23,733 bases of DNA from Candidatus Acidiferrum typicum (GTDB lineage Bacteria > Acidobacteriota > Terriglobia > Acidiferrales > UBA7541), in the NCBI GenBank assembly GCA_002478115.1, contig DLMH01000033.1:1-23733 (forward strand), given 5' to 3'. Positions 16,500 to 23,099 of the stretch are shown here, one piece after another; position 1 is the stretch's first letter; each line of letters opens with the position of its first letter. The notes under the pieces are model-generated. The model was not told the origin of the DNA, made no database searches, and saw only the letters and a list, made by a program, of their open reading frames with translations. A program made the position numbers and the translations under genes.

Positions 16500-16520
16500 G
16501 TGGCCGGCGACGCCGGTCAC
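16500..16520 (+). promoter_or_regulatory. Hairpin directly before the rpoA ribosome binding site
   Basis: GTGGCCGGC (16500-16508) pairs with GCCGGTCAC (16512-16520), 8 of 9 positions plus a wobble, with a GAC loop. The next base starts the rpoA Shine-Dalgarno run GGAAGGAAGGAA. A stable stem abutting the ribosome binding site could modulate rpoA translation; this is inferred from position only. Confidence 0.45.
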
Positions 16521-16536
16521 GGAAGGAAGGAACACG

Positions 16537-17571
16537 ATGTGGAAGGGATTTCAGAAACCGAAGCGTCTTGCGTCTGAGCTGGAATCGCTGACGGAGCGGT
16601 ACGGCCGGTTTTCGGCGCAGCCGTTTGAACGGGGCTGGGGTACCACGGTAGGAAACGGGTTGCGGCGCGCGCTGCTCAGCTCGATCGAAGGCGCGGCCAT
16701 CACCGCGGTGAAGATCGAAGGCGTGCTACACGAATTTTCTTCGATTCCCGGTGTGGTGGAAGACGCCACGGACATCATCCTGAACCTGAAGCAGGTACCC
16801 ATCAAGCTGAATACCGACCTGCCGAAGACCATCTACATAAACGTGGAACAGCCGGGCGTGGTGACGAGCGCGCAGATCGAGGAAGACGCGGACTTCGCGG
16901 TGCTCGACAAGAGCGTGTACATCGCCACGGTGAGCGAAGGCGGCAAGCTGCCGATCGAAATGCGCGTGAAGAACGGGCGCGGCTACGTGGCGGCGGACCG
17001 CAACTACGACGAAGACCTGCCCATCGGGTACATTCCGGTGGACAGCGTGCACTCACCGGTGCGCAAGGTGAACTACTCCGTGGAAGCGGCGCGCCTTGGG
17101 CAGATGACCGACTACGAGAAGCTGATGATGGAAGTGTGGACCAACGGCGCCATCACGCCGCAGGACGCCATCGGGCTCGCGGCCAAGCTGGTGAAGGACC
17201 ACATGAGCATCTTCATCAACTTCGAAGAGCCGGTGGAGAACGTGGAAATGCCGCAGGACATCGTGCACGATCCGCGGCTGGAACACCTGGACCGCTCCGT
17301 GGAAGAGCTGGAGCTTTCGGTGCGCAGCTACAACTGCCTGAAGAACGCGAACATCCAGACCATCCGCGAACTGGTGCAGAAGAGCGAAAACGAAATGCTG
17401 AAGACCAAGAACTTCGGCCGGAAGTCGCTGAACGAGATCAAGGACATTCTGGTGAAGATGGGTCTTGGCTTGGGCATGAAGTTCGACGAGCACGGCCGGA
17501 TCATCTGGCCGCCGCTGCCGAGCCAGACAGCGATGCCGCCGACGAATTCGGAAGATACGGTGGGGCTGTAG
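16537..17571 (+). CDS. rpoA: RNA polymerase alpha subunit
   Basis: This encodes 344 residues. The N-terminal dimerisation domain shows [55 protein letters not shown] (31-85), and residues 161-200 hold the [41 protein letters not shown] block. The C-terminal domain (about 255-320), which contacts UP elements and activators, has [22 protein letters not shown] and the helix-hairpin-helix [16 protein letters not shown] strong GGAAGGAAGGAA lies before the ATG. The 275-base upstream gap is the longest within the cluster. Confidence 0.98.
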   Translation: MWKGFQKPKRLASELESLTERYGRFSAQPFERGWGTTVGNGLRRALLSSIEGAAITAVKIEGVLHEFSSIPGVVEDATDIILNLKQVPIKLNTDLPKTIYINVEQPGVVTSAQIEEDADFAVLDKSVYIATVSEGGKLPIEMRVKNGRGYVAADRNYDEDLPIGYIPVDSVHSPVRKVNYSVEAARLGQMTDYEKLMMEVWTNGAITPQDAIGLAAKLVKDHMSIFINFEEPVENVEMPQDIVHDPRLEHLDRSVEELELSVRSYNCLKNANIQTIRELVQKSENEMLKTKNFGRKSLNEIKDILVKMGLGLGMKFDEHGRIIWPPLPSQTAMPPTNSEDTVGL

Positions 17572-17575
17572 AGGC

Positions 17576-17606
17576 AGTTTTCAGTTATCAGTGCACGGTT
17601 GACAGT
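17576..17606. repeat. Heptad-phased remnant 9 (rpoA-rplQ)
   Basis: AGT starts at 17576, 17583, 17590 and 17604, with GGT at 17597 on the same 7-base register. No facing ACT array follows; palindromic elements of another family begin at 17624. Confidence 0.65.
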
Positions 17607-17623
17607 GAACCGCATTCCCTCAG

Positions 17624-17708
17624 GGGCTAAAGCCCGGTTCTAGCAGGGGCGAAATGTCGGAGCTAAAGCTCCGACCCCCTAATGAGGAGGCCGGAGGTAA
17701 AACTCCGG
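17624..17708. repeat. Three GCTAAAGC-type palindromes (rpoA-rplQ)
   Basis: Three short hairpins in a row: GGGCT-AA-AGCCC (17624-17635), GTCGGAGCT-AA-AGCTCCGAC (17656-17675) and CCGGAG-N6-CTCCGG (17691-17708). The middle one is nearly identical to 19504-19523. They lie in the 159-base gap before rplQ and belong to a dispersed family that recurs at 18959-19027, 19431-19525 and 19632-19700. Confidence 0.8.
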
Positions 17709-17730
17709 TTCCACTAAGAAGGAAGAGACG

Positions 17731-18150
17731 ATGAGACACCTGAAGTCAGGATCAAAACTGGGGCGCAATCCGTGGCACCGCCGCGCGACACTGCGCAACC
17801 TGGTCACCAACCTGTTTGAGCACGGGCGCATCAAGACGACGCTGACGCGCGCGAAGGCCACGCGGCCGGTGGCGGAGAAGATCATCACGCTCGGCAAAAA
17901 AGACACGCTGGCGGCGCGGCGGCAGGCGGCGGCGTACCTGATGACGCCGGCGATGACGCAGAAGCTGTTCAGCGAGATCGCGCCGAAGTTCGCGGACCGC
18001 GCGGGCGGCTATACGCGCATCATCCAAGCGGGCAATCGCGTGGGGGATGGCGCGAAGGTGGCGATCCTGGAACTGGTGAGCTACGAGTTCAAGAAAAAGG
18101 AAAAGAAAGAAAAGGGCAAGGTGGCAGAAGCCGTCGAGGCGAAGAGCTAA
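17731..18150 (+). CDS. rplQ: 50S ribosomal protein L17
   Basis: This encodes 139 residues. The start [70 protein letters not shown] is diagnostic; the middle has [25 protein letters not shown], and a Lys/Glu tail ends the protein. L17 lies near the tunnel exit. AAGGAAGAG precedes the ATG. It is the last gene of the cluster; an intrinsic terminator follows within 50 bases of the stop. Confidence 0.98.
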   Translation: MRHLKSGSKLGRNPWHRRATLRNLVTNLFEHGRIKTTLTRAKATRPVAEKIITLGKKDTLAARRQAAAYLMTPAMTQKLFSEIAPKFADRAGGYTRIIQAGNRVGDGAKVAILELVSYEFKKKEKKEKGKVAEAVEAKS

Positions 18151-18160
18151 GACGGATTGG

Positions 18161-18187
18161 CCAGGTCCGCGTCGAGGCGGACCCTGG
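18161..18187 (+). other. Hairpin between rplQ and its terminator
   Basis: CCAGGTCCGC (18161-18170) pairs with GCGGA and CCTGG (18177-18187) across a single bulged C. It lacks a T-run, so it is not the terminator itself; it may protect the 3' end of the operon transcript. Confidence 0.45.
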
Positions 18188-18198
18188 ATGAGATGTGA

Positions 18199-18236
18199 CG
18201 CCCGCTCCGGGAAACCGGGGCGGGCGTTTTGTTTTT
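18199..18236 (+). terminator. Intrinsic terminator of the ribosomal cluster
   Basis: A 12-bp GC-rich stem (CGCCCGCTCCGG with CCGGGGCGGGCG, one G-T wobble) closes a GAAA tetraloop at 18211-18214 and is followed at once by TTTTGTTTTT. It has all the parts of a rho-independent terminator and sits 48 bases after the rplQ stop, ending the cluster. Confidence 0.92.
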
Positions 18237-18296
18237 GGAGAGGCGACCGGTGACCAGCGACCGGGGGTCAAAAAGAGGCGGCTGAGACGTGAGAAG

Positions 18297-18481
18297 GTCG
18301 GCGCGCCGACGGAGTGATGATTTTTTCGCAAGTGTTGCAGGGGAAAGGGTTAGGGGAAACGAGTTTTGCAAGTGTGGGGAATGCGGGGGTTATAGGTGGT
18401 TTGGAATGAGAGAGATGCGTAAGTGTTGATAACGGAGGAGTTAGAGCGGTTCATTGCGTAAGTATTGGAGAGAAACCATTT
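18297..18481. repeat. 185-base direct repeat, copy 1, with four bipartite motifs
   Basis: It begins with the palindrome GTCGGCGCGCCGAC (18297-18310). Inside are four units of the form GYAAGTRTKG, 10 spacer bases, then (R)GTTA or a variant: at 18328, 18368, 18419 and 18458. Copy 2 at 19165-19348 has the same four units with the same start-to-start distances of 40, 51 and 39 bases. The two copies have the same orientation and flank the HTH gene. No reading frame in it looks coding. Confidence 0.8.
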
Positions 18482-18516
18482 GGCACAATTTTGTGTACTG
18501 GGTTTTCTTTTCTGGT

Positions 18517-18855
18517 TTACGCGGCGGTGATCAGGATTGAGCCGGGGCGCCTGGAGCTGCGCTTGGGACGGATGATGATTTGGACATCGCGGTCGAGGGC
18601 GTTGAGGAAGCGCAGGAGGCGCTCGACGGAGAAGCCTTCGACGCGGTAATTGGCCAGGGCGGAGATCTTCGGCTGATTCAGATTGAGGAGTTTTGCCGCC
18701 GCCGCTTGCTGCAGCCTTTTTTGTTCAAGAATCTTGTTGATCGCTACTGCCAGGCGTACCTTTGTCAGCTTTTCATCTGCATCAGGGAGACGGAGGTCGG
18801 CAAAGACATTGCCTGAACTTCGGGTCACTCCTTCAATCTTCGTTTTCTTTGCCAT
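18517..18855 (-). CDS. Orphan XRE-type antitoxin-like HTH protein
   Basis: This encodes 112 residues. It matches the antitoxin-type helix-turn-helix family that normally pairs with HigB/Gp49-like toxins: SGNVFADLRLPDADEKLTKVRLAVAINKILEQKRLQQAAAAKLL (14-57), recognition helix NLNQPKISALAN (58-69), then EGFSVERLLRFLNALDRDVQIIIRP. It is probably a DNA-binding autorepressor. In such systems the toxin gene usually lies directly upstream. Here the 300 bases upstream show no toxin frame, and no partner is seen downstream, so the gene looks orphaned. The HTH has ANYRV where relatives often have a Gly-Arg turn. It lies between the two 185-base repeats. Confidence 0.85.
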   Translation of the reverse strand: MAKKTKIEGVTRSSGNVFADLRLPDADEKLTKVRLAVAINKILEQKRLQQAAAAKLLNLNQPKISALANYRVEGFSVERLLRFLNALDRDVQIIIRPKRSSRRPGSILITAA

Positions 18856-18885
18856 GTTTGGCCTCGTAATCTTCGCGCGCGACCC

Positions 18886-18914
18886 ATTATCTCATTTCTG
18901 GGATGTTGTGGCAG
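18886..18914 (-). promoter_or_regulatory. Probable promoter of the HTH gene
   Basis: On the minus strand a -35-like CTGCCA (18909-18914, 4 of 6 to TTGACA) and a -10-like GATAAT (18886-18891, 5 of 6 to TATAAT) are separated by 17 bases. Transcription would begin about 24 bases before the ATG. Confidence 0.45.
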
Positions 18915-18958
18915 CGCGCCTTGGATGACTGGACACGCTACGGAAAAACCGAAAAGGC

Positions 18959-19027
18959 CTTTCTTCAGTGGCTAAAGCCCGTTGGTCATAGGAGCGTTAC
19001 GCCGGGACTGAAGCCCCGGCCTCCTAA
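18959..19027. repeat. GCTAAAGC/GCTGAAGC palindromic element, copy a
   Basis: It contains GGCTAAAGCC and CCGGGACTGAAGCCCCGG joined by an AGGAGCGTTACG linker, and ends CCTCCTAAAG. It is nearly identical in length and sequence to 19632-19700. The following ~135 bases (19028-19164) up to the second 185-base repeat show no convincing gene. Confidence 0.8.
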
Positions 19028-19164
19028 AGAGAGGAATGTTCCCGAAAACCGCATGGTCGTGGCCAACCGAGAAGCATGCATGGAATTGCTACGAAGCAGA
19101 GATAGCCTTGGCTCGGCATCCTGCGGTTTGATCTTGGCCAGCCGGTGTTGTCAACGATGAGGAT

Positions 19165-19348
19165 GTCGGCGGGCCGACAGGCGACGTTTTTTTCGCAAGT
19201 ATTGCAGGGGAAAGGGTTAGGGGAAACGAGGTTTGTAAGTGTGGGAAGTGCAGGGGTTATAGGTGGCTTGGAATGAGAGAGATGCGTATGTGTTGAGGGC
19301 ACGAGGGTTAGCTTGGCTCGTTGCGCAAGTGTTGGAGAGAAATGGTTT
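19165..19348. repeat. 185-base direct repeat, copy 2
   Basis: It starts with GTCGGCGGGCCGAC (19165-19178), the counterpart of the palindrome in copy 1. The bipartite units lie at 19195, 19235, 19286 and 19325, again 40, 51 and 39 bases apart. The region from the T-run (19188) to the end aligns with copy 1 base for base in length (161 each), with scattered substitutions. Confidence 0.8.
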
Positions 19349-19430
19349 GCGAGAGCAGGGTGAGGACGCCGAATGCCATAGAGCCAGTAGGGTTGGACTT
19401 GAGAGGCTGCGGAAAAACACATAACGACAT

Positions 19431-19525
19431 TTCCTCAGGGGCGCTTCGCGCCCTGGGCTGAAGCCCAGGGTCTACCGGGCCCAATGATAGTCAGGCACTT
19501 AATGTCGGAGCTGAAGCTCCGACCC
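19431..19525. repeat. GCTGAAGC palindromic element, copy b
   Basis: Hairpins GGGCGCTTCGCGCCC, CCCTGGGCT-GA-AGCCCAGGG (19451-19470) and GTCGGAGCT-GA-AGCTCCGAC (19504-19523) follow one another. The last differs from the rpoA-rplQ hairpin by one loop base. The bases from 19526 to 19631 show no gene. Confidence 0.8.
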
Positions 19526-19631
19526 ACAAAGCTCAGGATAAACAAGCTTCCGTACTGCAAGGTTGATCGGTGGAGCGATCCAGGGTGGACTCGAATTTTC
19601 TTATAAATGGATATGGCAGGAAGTGAGGAGA

Positions 19632-19700
19632 TTCCTCAGGGGCTAAAGCCCATTGGTAGTAGGAGCGTTACGCCGGGGCTGAAGCCCCGGCCTCCTAAGG
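19632..19700. repeat. GCTAAAGC/GCTGAAGC palindromic element, copy c
   Basis: GGGGCTAAAGCCC, an AGGAGCGTTACG linker, CCGGGGCTGAAGCCCCGG and CCTCCTAAGG in the same order as 18959-19027, with only a few differences by eye. It ends shortly before the 3' end of the next minus-strand gene. Confidence 0.8.
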
Positions 19701-19767
19701 AAGAAGCGCAGCCTCCTAAAGAGAAGGATCGGAGTTGAGTGGGGCATGTCGGAGGGGCGGGTGAGGG

Positions 19768-20229
19768 TCAGGTTGTTTCGGGATCGTCGGAGGATGGGTT
19801 CTGGGGAGGGGCGGGAGGAGCAGCGTCGGGATCGGGGAGGTTATAGATTTGGCGGACTACGTCGTCCCAGCAGGCGGGATTGCGTGTGGTGAGGAGGAGT
19901 TCGCGCTGGGCGTTGGGGATGGTCTTCAGGAGAACCTTGGCAAGATTGGTGAGGGTGTTGGCGGTCTTGGAGGAGATGCGGCCTTCGGCAACGGCGGCGA
20001 AAAGGCGTGCGACGGCGAAGTTGAGGGAAGAGGGTGCGATGACTTCGCCGATGAGAGGCAAGGCGATATTGTGGGCGGTGTCATCGTGCTCGCGGAGGTT
20101 ACGGAGCTTGCGCTGGTGATGGTGGCAGTATTCGGAGTCGGGGAAAGGACGAGGAAGGCGGCAGCGACGGCCATCCGCGAAGGTAAAGGCGCACAAAGAC
20201 GCGCGGTCTTCGGATGTATTGGAAGACAT
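19768..20229 (-). CDS. Hypothetical protein with N-terminal Cys/His knuckle
   Basis: This encodes 153 residues; I do not recognise a named family. The N-terminus CAFTFADGRRCRLPRP...SEYCHHHQRK has Cys13, Cys23, Cys35 and His37/His38 in a C-x9-C-x11-C-x-H pattern that could hold one zinc ion and bind nucleic acid. A helical middle (FAVARLFAAVAEGRISSKTANTLTNLAKVLLKTI) follows, and an acidic, Pro-rich disordered tail (PDPDAAPPAPPQNPSSDDPE) closes it. Small proteins with this kind of knuckle are, as far as I know, frequent in acidobacterial genomes. GGGAG stands before the ATG, and a promoter and leader hairpin lie upstream, so it is probably a single-gene unit. Function unknown. Confidence 0.8.
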   Translation of the reverse strand: MSSNTSEDRASLCAFTFADGRRCRLPRPFPDSEYCHHHQRKLRNLREHDDTAHNIALPLIGEVIAPSSLNFAVARLFAAVAEGRISSKTANTLTNLAKVLLKTIPNAQRELLLTTRNPACWDDVVRQIYNLPDPDAAPPAPPQNPSSDDPETT

Positions 20230-20262
20230 GGTTTACTCCCGAAATTGGAAATGAGGGGAAGA

Positions 20263-20288
20263 GCCTCGCCGAGGAAAAAGAGCGAGGC
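20263..20288 (-). promoter_or_regulatory. Leader hairpin of the Cys/His-knuckle gene
   Basis: On the minus strand GCCTCGC (20282-20288) pairs with GCGAGGC (20263-20269) around a 12-base, T-rich loop. It lies between the predicted transcription start and the ATG at 20229, so it would be part of the 5' untranslated leader. Possible post-transcriptional control or autoregulation by the encoded protein; no direct evidence. Confidence 0.5.
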
Positions 20289-20307
20289 GTACTTCTCTAC
20301 AGGGCAG

Positions 20308-20337
20308 ACTATGGCACGTTAGTTATATAGTTGTCAA
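20308..20337 (-). promoter_or_regulatory. Promoter of the Cys/His-knuckle gene
   Basis: On the minus strand a perfect -35 TTGACA (20332-20337) and a -10-like CATAGT (20308-20313) are separated by 18 bases. The stretch is AT-rich within a GC-rich region, with a further AT-rich run (20338-20358) just upstream of the -35. Transcription would start near 20300, giving a leader of about 70 bases. Confidence 0.6.
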
Positions 20338-20619
20338 GAGAAAAATGAATATATCATTATGGGGGCGGTCAGGCGGAAAGTCGGGAATGGGGCGGAGAGG
20401 AGGGGAGTGCCGCACCTACGGCGCTATGGGTTCTGTCTGCCCGTGATCCCCGCCCTCACGGACGGGGCTAGCTTGTGGCGCGCCTCCGGCGCTGGGAAAG
20501 GAGGGCGGTTAACACATCGAGCGGGTCGGGGCAGGCGCCGGTCACAGAGAGAAGAAGACAGAGAGAATAGAGAAAGAAAAAGCTAACGCAGAGACGCAGA
20601 GAACGCGGAGGTTCGCAAA
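20338..20619. other. Intergenic region without a convincing gene
   Basis: Upstream of the divergent-looking promoter the sequence holds an AT-rich run (20338-20358), a palindrome CCCCGCCC-N4-GGACGGGG (20448-20467), a purine-rich stretch in which CAGAGAG at 20545 and 20559 lie 14 bases apart, and the words ACGCAGAG in tandem (20586-20601). The short open frames here have no recognisable product. Confidence 0.5.
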
Positions 20620-20717
20620 GAAGATAAAGGCGGCGGAGAGATCCCTCGGCTACGCGGCCCGATGCGCCGAAATGCGGCGCAAAAGAGAAAGTCGGGCCGC
20701 TTCGCTCGGGATGACAG
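20620..20717. repeat. 98-base palindromic repeat, copy A
   Basis: It runs from GAAGATAAAGGCGGCGG to GGGATGACAG and has the same length as copy B at 22769-22866, with about 11 mismatches counted by eye. Internally GGCCCGA pairs with TCGGGCC, and ATCCC with GGGAT, so it can fold into a long hairpin. It shares the GTCATCC...GGATC frame with the rpsH-rplF foldback. The sequence from 20718 to 20888 shows no gene. Confidence 0.85.
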
Positions 20718-20888
20718 ATTAGGGAAGGAGGAATGCCGGGCGATTAGGAAGCGGGGAGGGGAGAAAATCGGATATGGCGCAGAGAAGGGGGAAGCGCCGG
20801 CGCGCGGGCGACAGGTTGAGGTTAGGAAGGACATTGCGCCGCCGACTTCTGGAGGACGAGGTTCGGCTTATCTCTTTCCGTGCAAGGT

Positions 20889-22607
20889 TCATAACGGAAT
20901 TGAGACCACGCCATTGCGGGCGGCCATTTGCGAGCCTTCGGAATCGCGCACAACTTGGCGGACCATGTACTTGCCGGGCTTCAGTTCAAAGCTGGATCGG
21001 ACGGTCAGGCCGGTGCGGCCAAGGCGGGTCAAGGTGGCGTCGAGAAGGCGCATGTCGACGTTTTTAACGCCGCCGGTGACGAGGCCGCCGTTTTCATCGA
21101 AGATGGCGGTGGCGATGGTGACGCTGTTGAGGTTTCTGTCGTCGGCCTTGCGGAAGCGCAGGCTCTTGAGCCCCAGGCGGGAGACGACGCTGAGGCGCAC
21201 GGCGGAATCGCCGGCCTTGAAATACTGGGTTTGCAGCTCGAGGGGGAAATCCTGGATTTCGCCCTGGGAATAGATAGCGTCCTCAATTTCGGCCCTGGCT
21301 TGCTCCTTGGGATCATCCACTTTACTCGGGGCGAAATAGCCACGGCGAGCCTGCACGTCGTATTTGAGATTGCCCGCAAGTTTCACCTTGAGGAGATGAA
21401 ACTGGCCGTTCGTTTTCTGATTTTGCGGCGAGAAACCGAGGAGGTAAGAGACTTCGGGAGTCGAACCGAGGCGCGTTAGCCCGCCGGCGAGGTCATTGGA
21501 ATTCTGGAAGAAGGTGCCGCCGGTGCCAGCGGCAAAATCCTGCAGGACAATAGGGCTTTCAAACTCCGCGCTGCTGCTGTCGTTGACTGTCTGACCGGAG
21601 ACGACGGAGTCGGTAGGCGAAATAGAGGGAGAGAGATAACCGGGGGCGTAAAGGCCGCGGGTGTCGAGAGTGTTGATAACGATGCCGGAGCGGTTGGCGT
21701 TGCCTATGATGCCGGAAGCATCAGACATGGCGGAAGCGAAGCCGGTGGCGTCAGACATGTTGGAACCGAAGCCGGGAGAGACGAGGAGCAGGACTCGCTG
21801 GCCAGGCATGGCCGCGAGGCGACGAAGGATTTCCGCGAGGTGAGCGTAGACCATGGTATTTACCATGTCAGCGGCAGCTCCGCTATTCGTGTTGACGGCA
21901 ATCGGGGGCCCATAAGCAGCCTGAGGCGCGTGCCCGGTAGTCGGGGGCTCCAAAAGGGGGTGCGGGAGGATTGCGAGGACAGCCTTGTTGAGCAAGTTCG
22001 TATCGCTGGTGAATTCCTGGGGAGTGCACTGGCCGGAGGTGCAATAAACGGCGCCGCGGTCGCTGGGAAGCAGGCCTTGCAGGAATTTGGAAGCGGCGAT
22101 GCGAACCCTTGCGGCGTCATCGCTGGAGAGGTGGACATCGTCGAAGACCAGAGCTACGAAGCGCTCGGGAATGGAAACCTTGGCAGCATCGGGCGACGGC
22201 GCGGCGGACGCCTGGGTTTTCAAGGCGGCAGCGGCCCGCTCGCGGCGGGACTCTGGGGTATCCACATCGAAACTGGTGATGGCCTGGAGTTTGCCCTGAT
22301 CGTAAATCTCAAAATCCTCGCGGTGGAGATTATCGACCGGCTTGCCGGAGTGATCGCGAACGACGACGCGAACCTGCACGAGATTGACGTGAAGCTGGAA
22401 GGTGGACTCGGAATCGTGCATAGAGATTTCGGACTTGGAGTCGGAAGCGGGGGCGGCGGGGGCTTGCGGGGCGGCGGGGGCTTGCGGGGCGGGGACGGCA
22501 AGGGAAAGTGCGAAGAAAAGGGTTGCGAGAGCGAAAAAGCGCAAAGTGGAAGAAAAGAATTGGTCCCGGGGCCCTGGCGAACGCCGAGTTGGCAGATGGC
22601 AGGTCAT
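20889..22607 (-). CDS. Secreted VWFA-related protein (acidobacterial type)
   Basis: This encodes 572 residues. A signal peptide is likely: basic start, hydrophobic STLRFFALATLFFALSLAVPA (20-40) and an Ala/Pro cleavage region, followed by a short PQAPAA repeat (41-53). The mature part opens with the typical VNLVQVRVVVRDHSGKPVDNLHREDFEIYDQGKLQAITSFDV (75-115), then a VWA-like domain with FVALVFDDVHLSSDD (150-164), where the canonical DxSxS metal site is degenerate, and LLLVSPGF (273-280). A YLLGFSP...VKLAGNLKYDVQARRGYFAP segment follows. This architecture is that of the VWFA-related acidobacterial domain family, often present in many copies; its function is not established. AAGGAG lies about 10 bases before the ATG. 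Confidence 0.92.
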   Translation of the reverse strand: MTCHLPTRRSPGPRDQFFSSTLRFFALATLFFALSLAVPAPQAPAAPQAPAAPASDSKSEISMHDSESTFQLHVNLVQVRVVVRDHSGKPVDNLHREDFEIYDQGKLQAITSFDVDTPESRRERAAAALKTQASAAPSPDAAKVSIPERFVALVFDDVHLSSDDAARVRIAASKFLQGLLPSDRGAVYCTSGQCTPQEFTSDTNLLNKAVLAILPHPLLEPPTTGHAPQAAYGPPIAVNTNSGAAADMVNTMVYAHLAEILRRLAAMPGQRVLLLVSPGFGSNMSDATGFASAMSDASGIIGNANRSGIVINTLDTRGLYAPGYLSPSISPTDSVVSGQTVNDSSSAEFESPIVLQDFAAGTGGTFFQNSNDLAGGLTRLGSTPEVSYLLGFSPQNQKTNGQFHLLKVKLAGNLKYDVQARRGYFAPSKVDDPKEQARAEIEDAIYSQGEIQDFPLELQTQYFKAGDSAVRLSVVSRLGLKSLRFRKADDRNLNSVTIATAIFDENGGLVTGGVKNVDMRLLDATLTRLGRTGLTVRSSFELKPGKYMVRQVVRDSEGSQMAARNGVVSIPL

Positions 22608-22656
22608 GATAAGGTTGCTCCTTTTCGTAGGACGGGGCAGAGCGGGAATCGGTTAC

Positions 22657-22684
22657 ATAATAGGGTAATAGCAATGAGATGCAA
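22657..22684 (-). promoter_or_regulatory. Possible promoter of the VWFA-related gene
   Basis: On the minus strand TATTAT (22657-22662, 5 of 6 to the -10 consensus) is preceded, 16 bases upstream, by the weak -35 TTGCAT (22679-22684). Position, about 50 bases before the ATG, is suitable. Tentative. Confidence 0.35.
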
Positions 22685-22700
22685 GGTTGGCACGGAGCGG

Positions 22701-22728
22701 ATATCAGCGATCAGATATCAGCGATCAG
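22701..22728. repeat. Perfect 14-base tandem duplication (four heptads)
   Basis: ATATCAGCGATCAG occurs twice in direct succession. It can also be read as four phased heptads of the form NNATCAG, the same 7-base periodicity seen in the ribosomal cluster but with another word. Confidence 0.8.
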
Positions 22729-22768
22729 GAAGCGCAGAGGAAGAGTAAGGCTAATGCGGGGGCTCGGT

Positions 22769-22866
22769 GAAGATAAAAGCGGCGGAGGGATCCCTCGACT
22801 ACGTGGCCCGACGCGCCAGACTGCGGCGCGAAAGAAAAAGTCGGGCCGCTCCGCTCGGGATGACAG
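22769..22866. repeat. 98-base palindromic repeat, copy B
   Basis: Same orientation and length as copy A (20620-20717). Together the copies flank the VWFA-related gene on both sides. The paired segments (GGCCCGA with TCGGGCC, GCGCC with GGCGC) are kept although several single bases differ. Confidence 0.85.
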
Positions 22867-23099
22867 TTAACGGGAGGCTGTGCCACGATCCCGCGACCCC
22901 GGCGAGGCGCACGGGGTGCACAAATCGCGCTGCGCGGGCGGATGCGCCAGAACGTGGCGCGCCGACATCATAAAGTGGGGCGGTTCGCCAGCGCTTTTGC
23001 AATTGAGGCAGCGCCGCCAAATCGAGCATTTGGGAGAAAGGGTTTGGATTGTAAAAGCGGGAGCAAGCTCCCGCACTCCAAGTTCAATGGGCGGAGCGA
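22867..23099. other. Intergenic region with a perfect palindrome
   Basis: No gene is supported. GCGGGAGC-AA-GCTCCCGC (23057-23074) is a perfect 8-bp stem with an AA loop and lies just past the stop of the VanZ-like gene, where it could stabilise or end that transcript, although the following bases are not T-rich. A further GATGCGCC...GGCGCGCC stretch near 22940-22970 resembles the core of the 98-base repeats. Confidence 0.5.

Noticed and set aside
18856..19160. Possible toxin gene upstream of the antitoxin-like gene
   Set aside because: The frame ending WVAREDYEAKHGKENED just upstream is closed by a stop immediately before it; no HigB-like sequence was found in any frame.
18297..19348. CRISPR array
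   Set aside because: The repeated units are degenerate, separated by unequal distances and the spacers are themselves shared between the two copies, unlike CRISPR.
19024..19422. A 132-codon frame on the minus strand through repeat copy 2
   Set aside because: It crosses the bipartite-motif repeat, has a composition unlike the neighbours and no domain; copy 1 of the repeat has no matching long frame.
21840..22748. A 302-codon open frame on the plus strand, Gly-rich
   Set aside because: It is antisense to the VWFA-related gene; the Gly-rich part is the complement of the Pro/Ala-rich segment of that protein.
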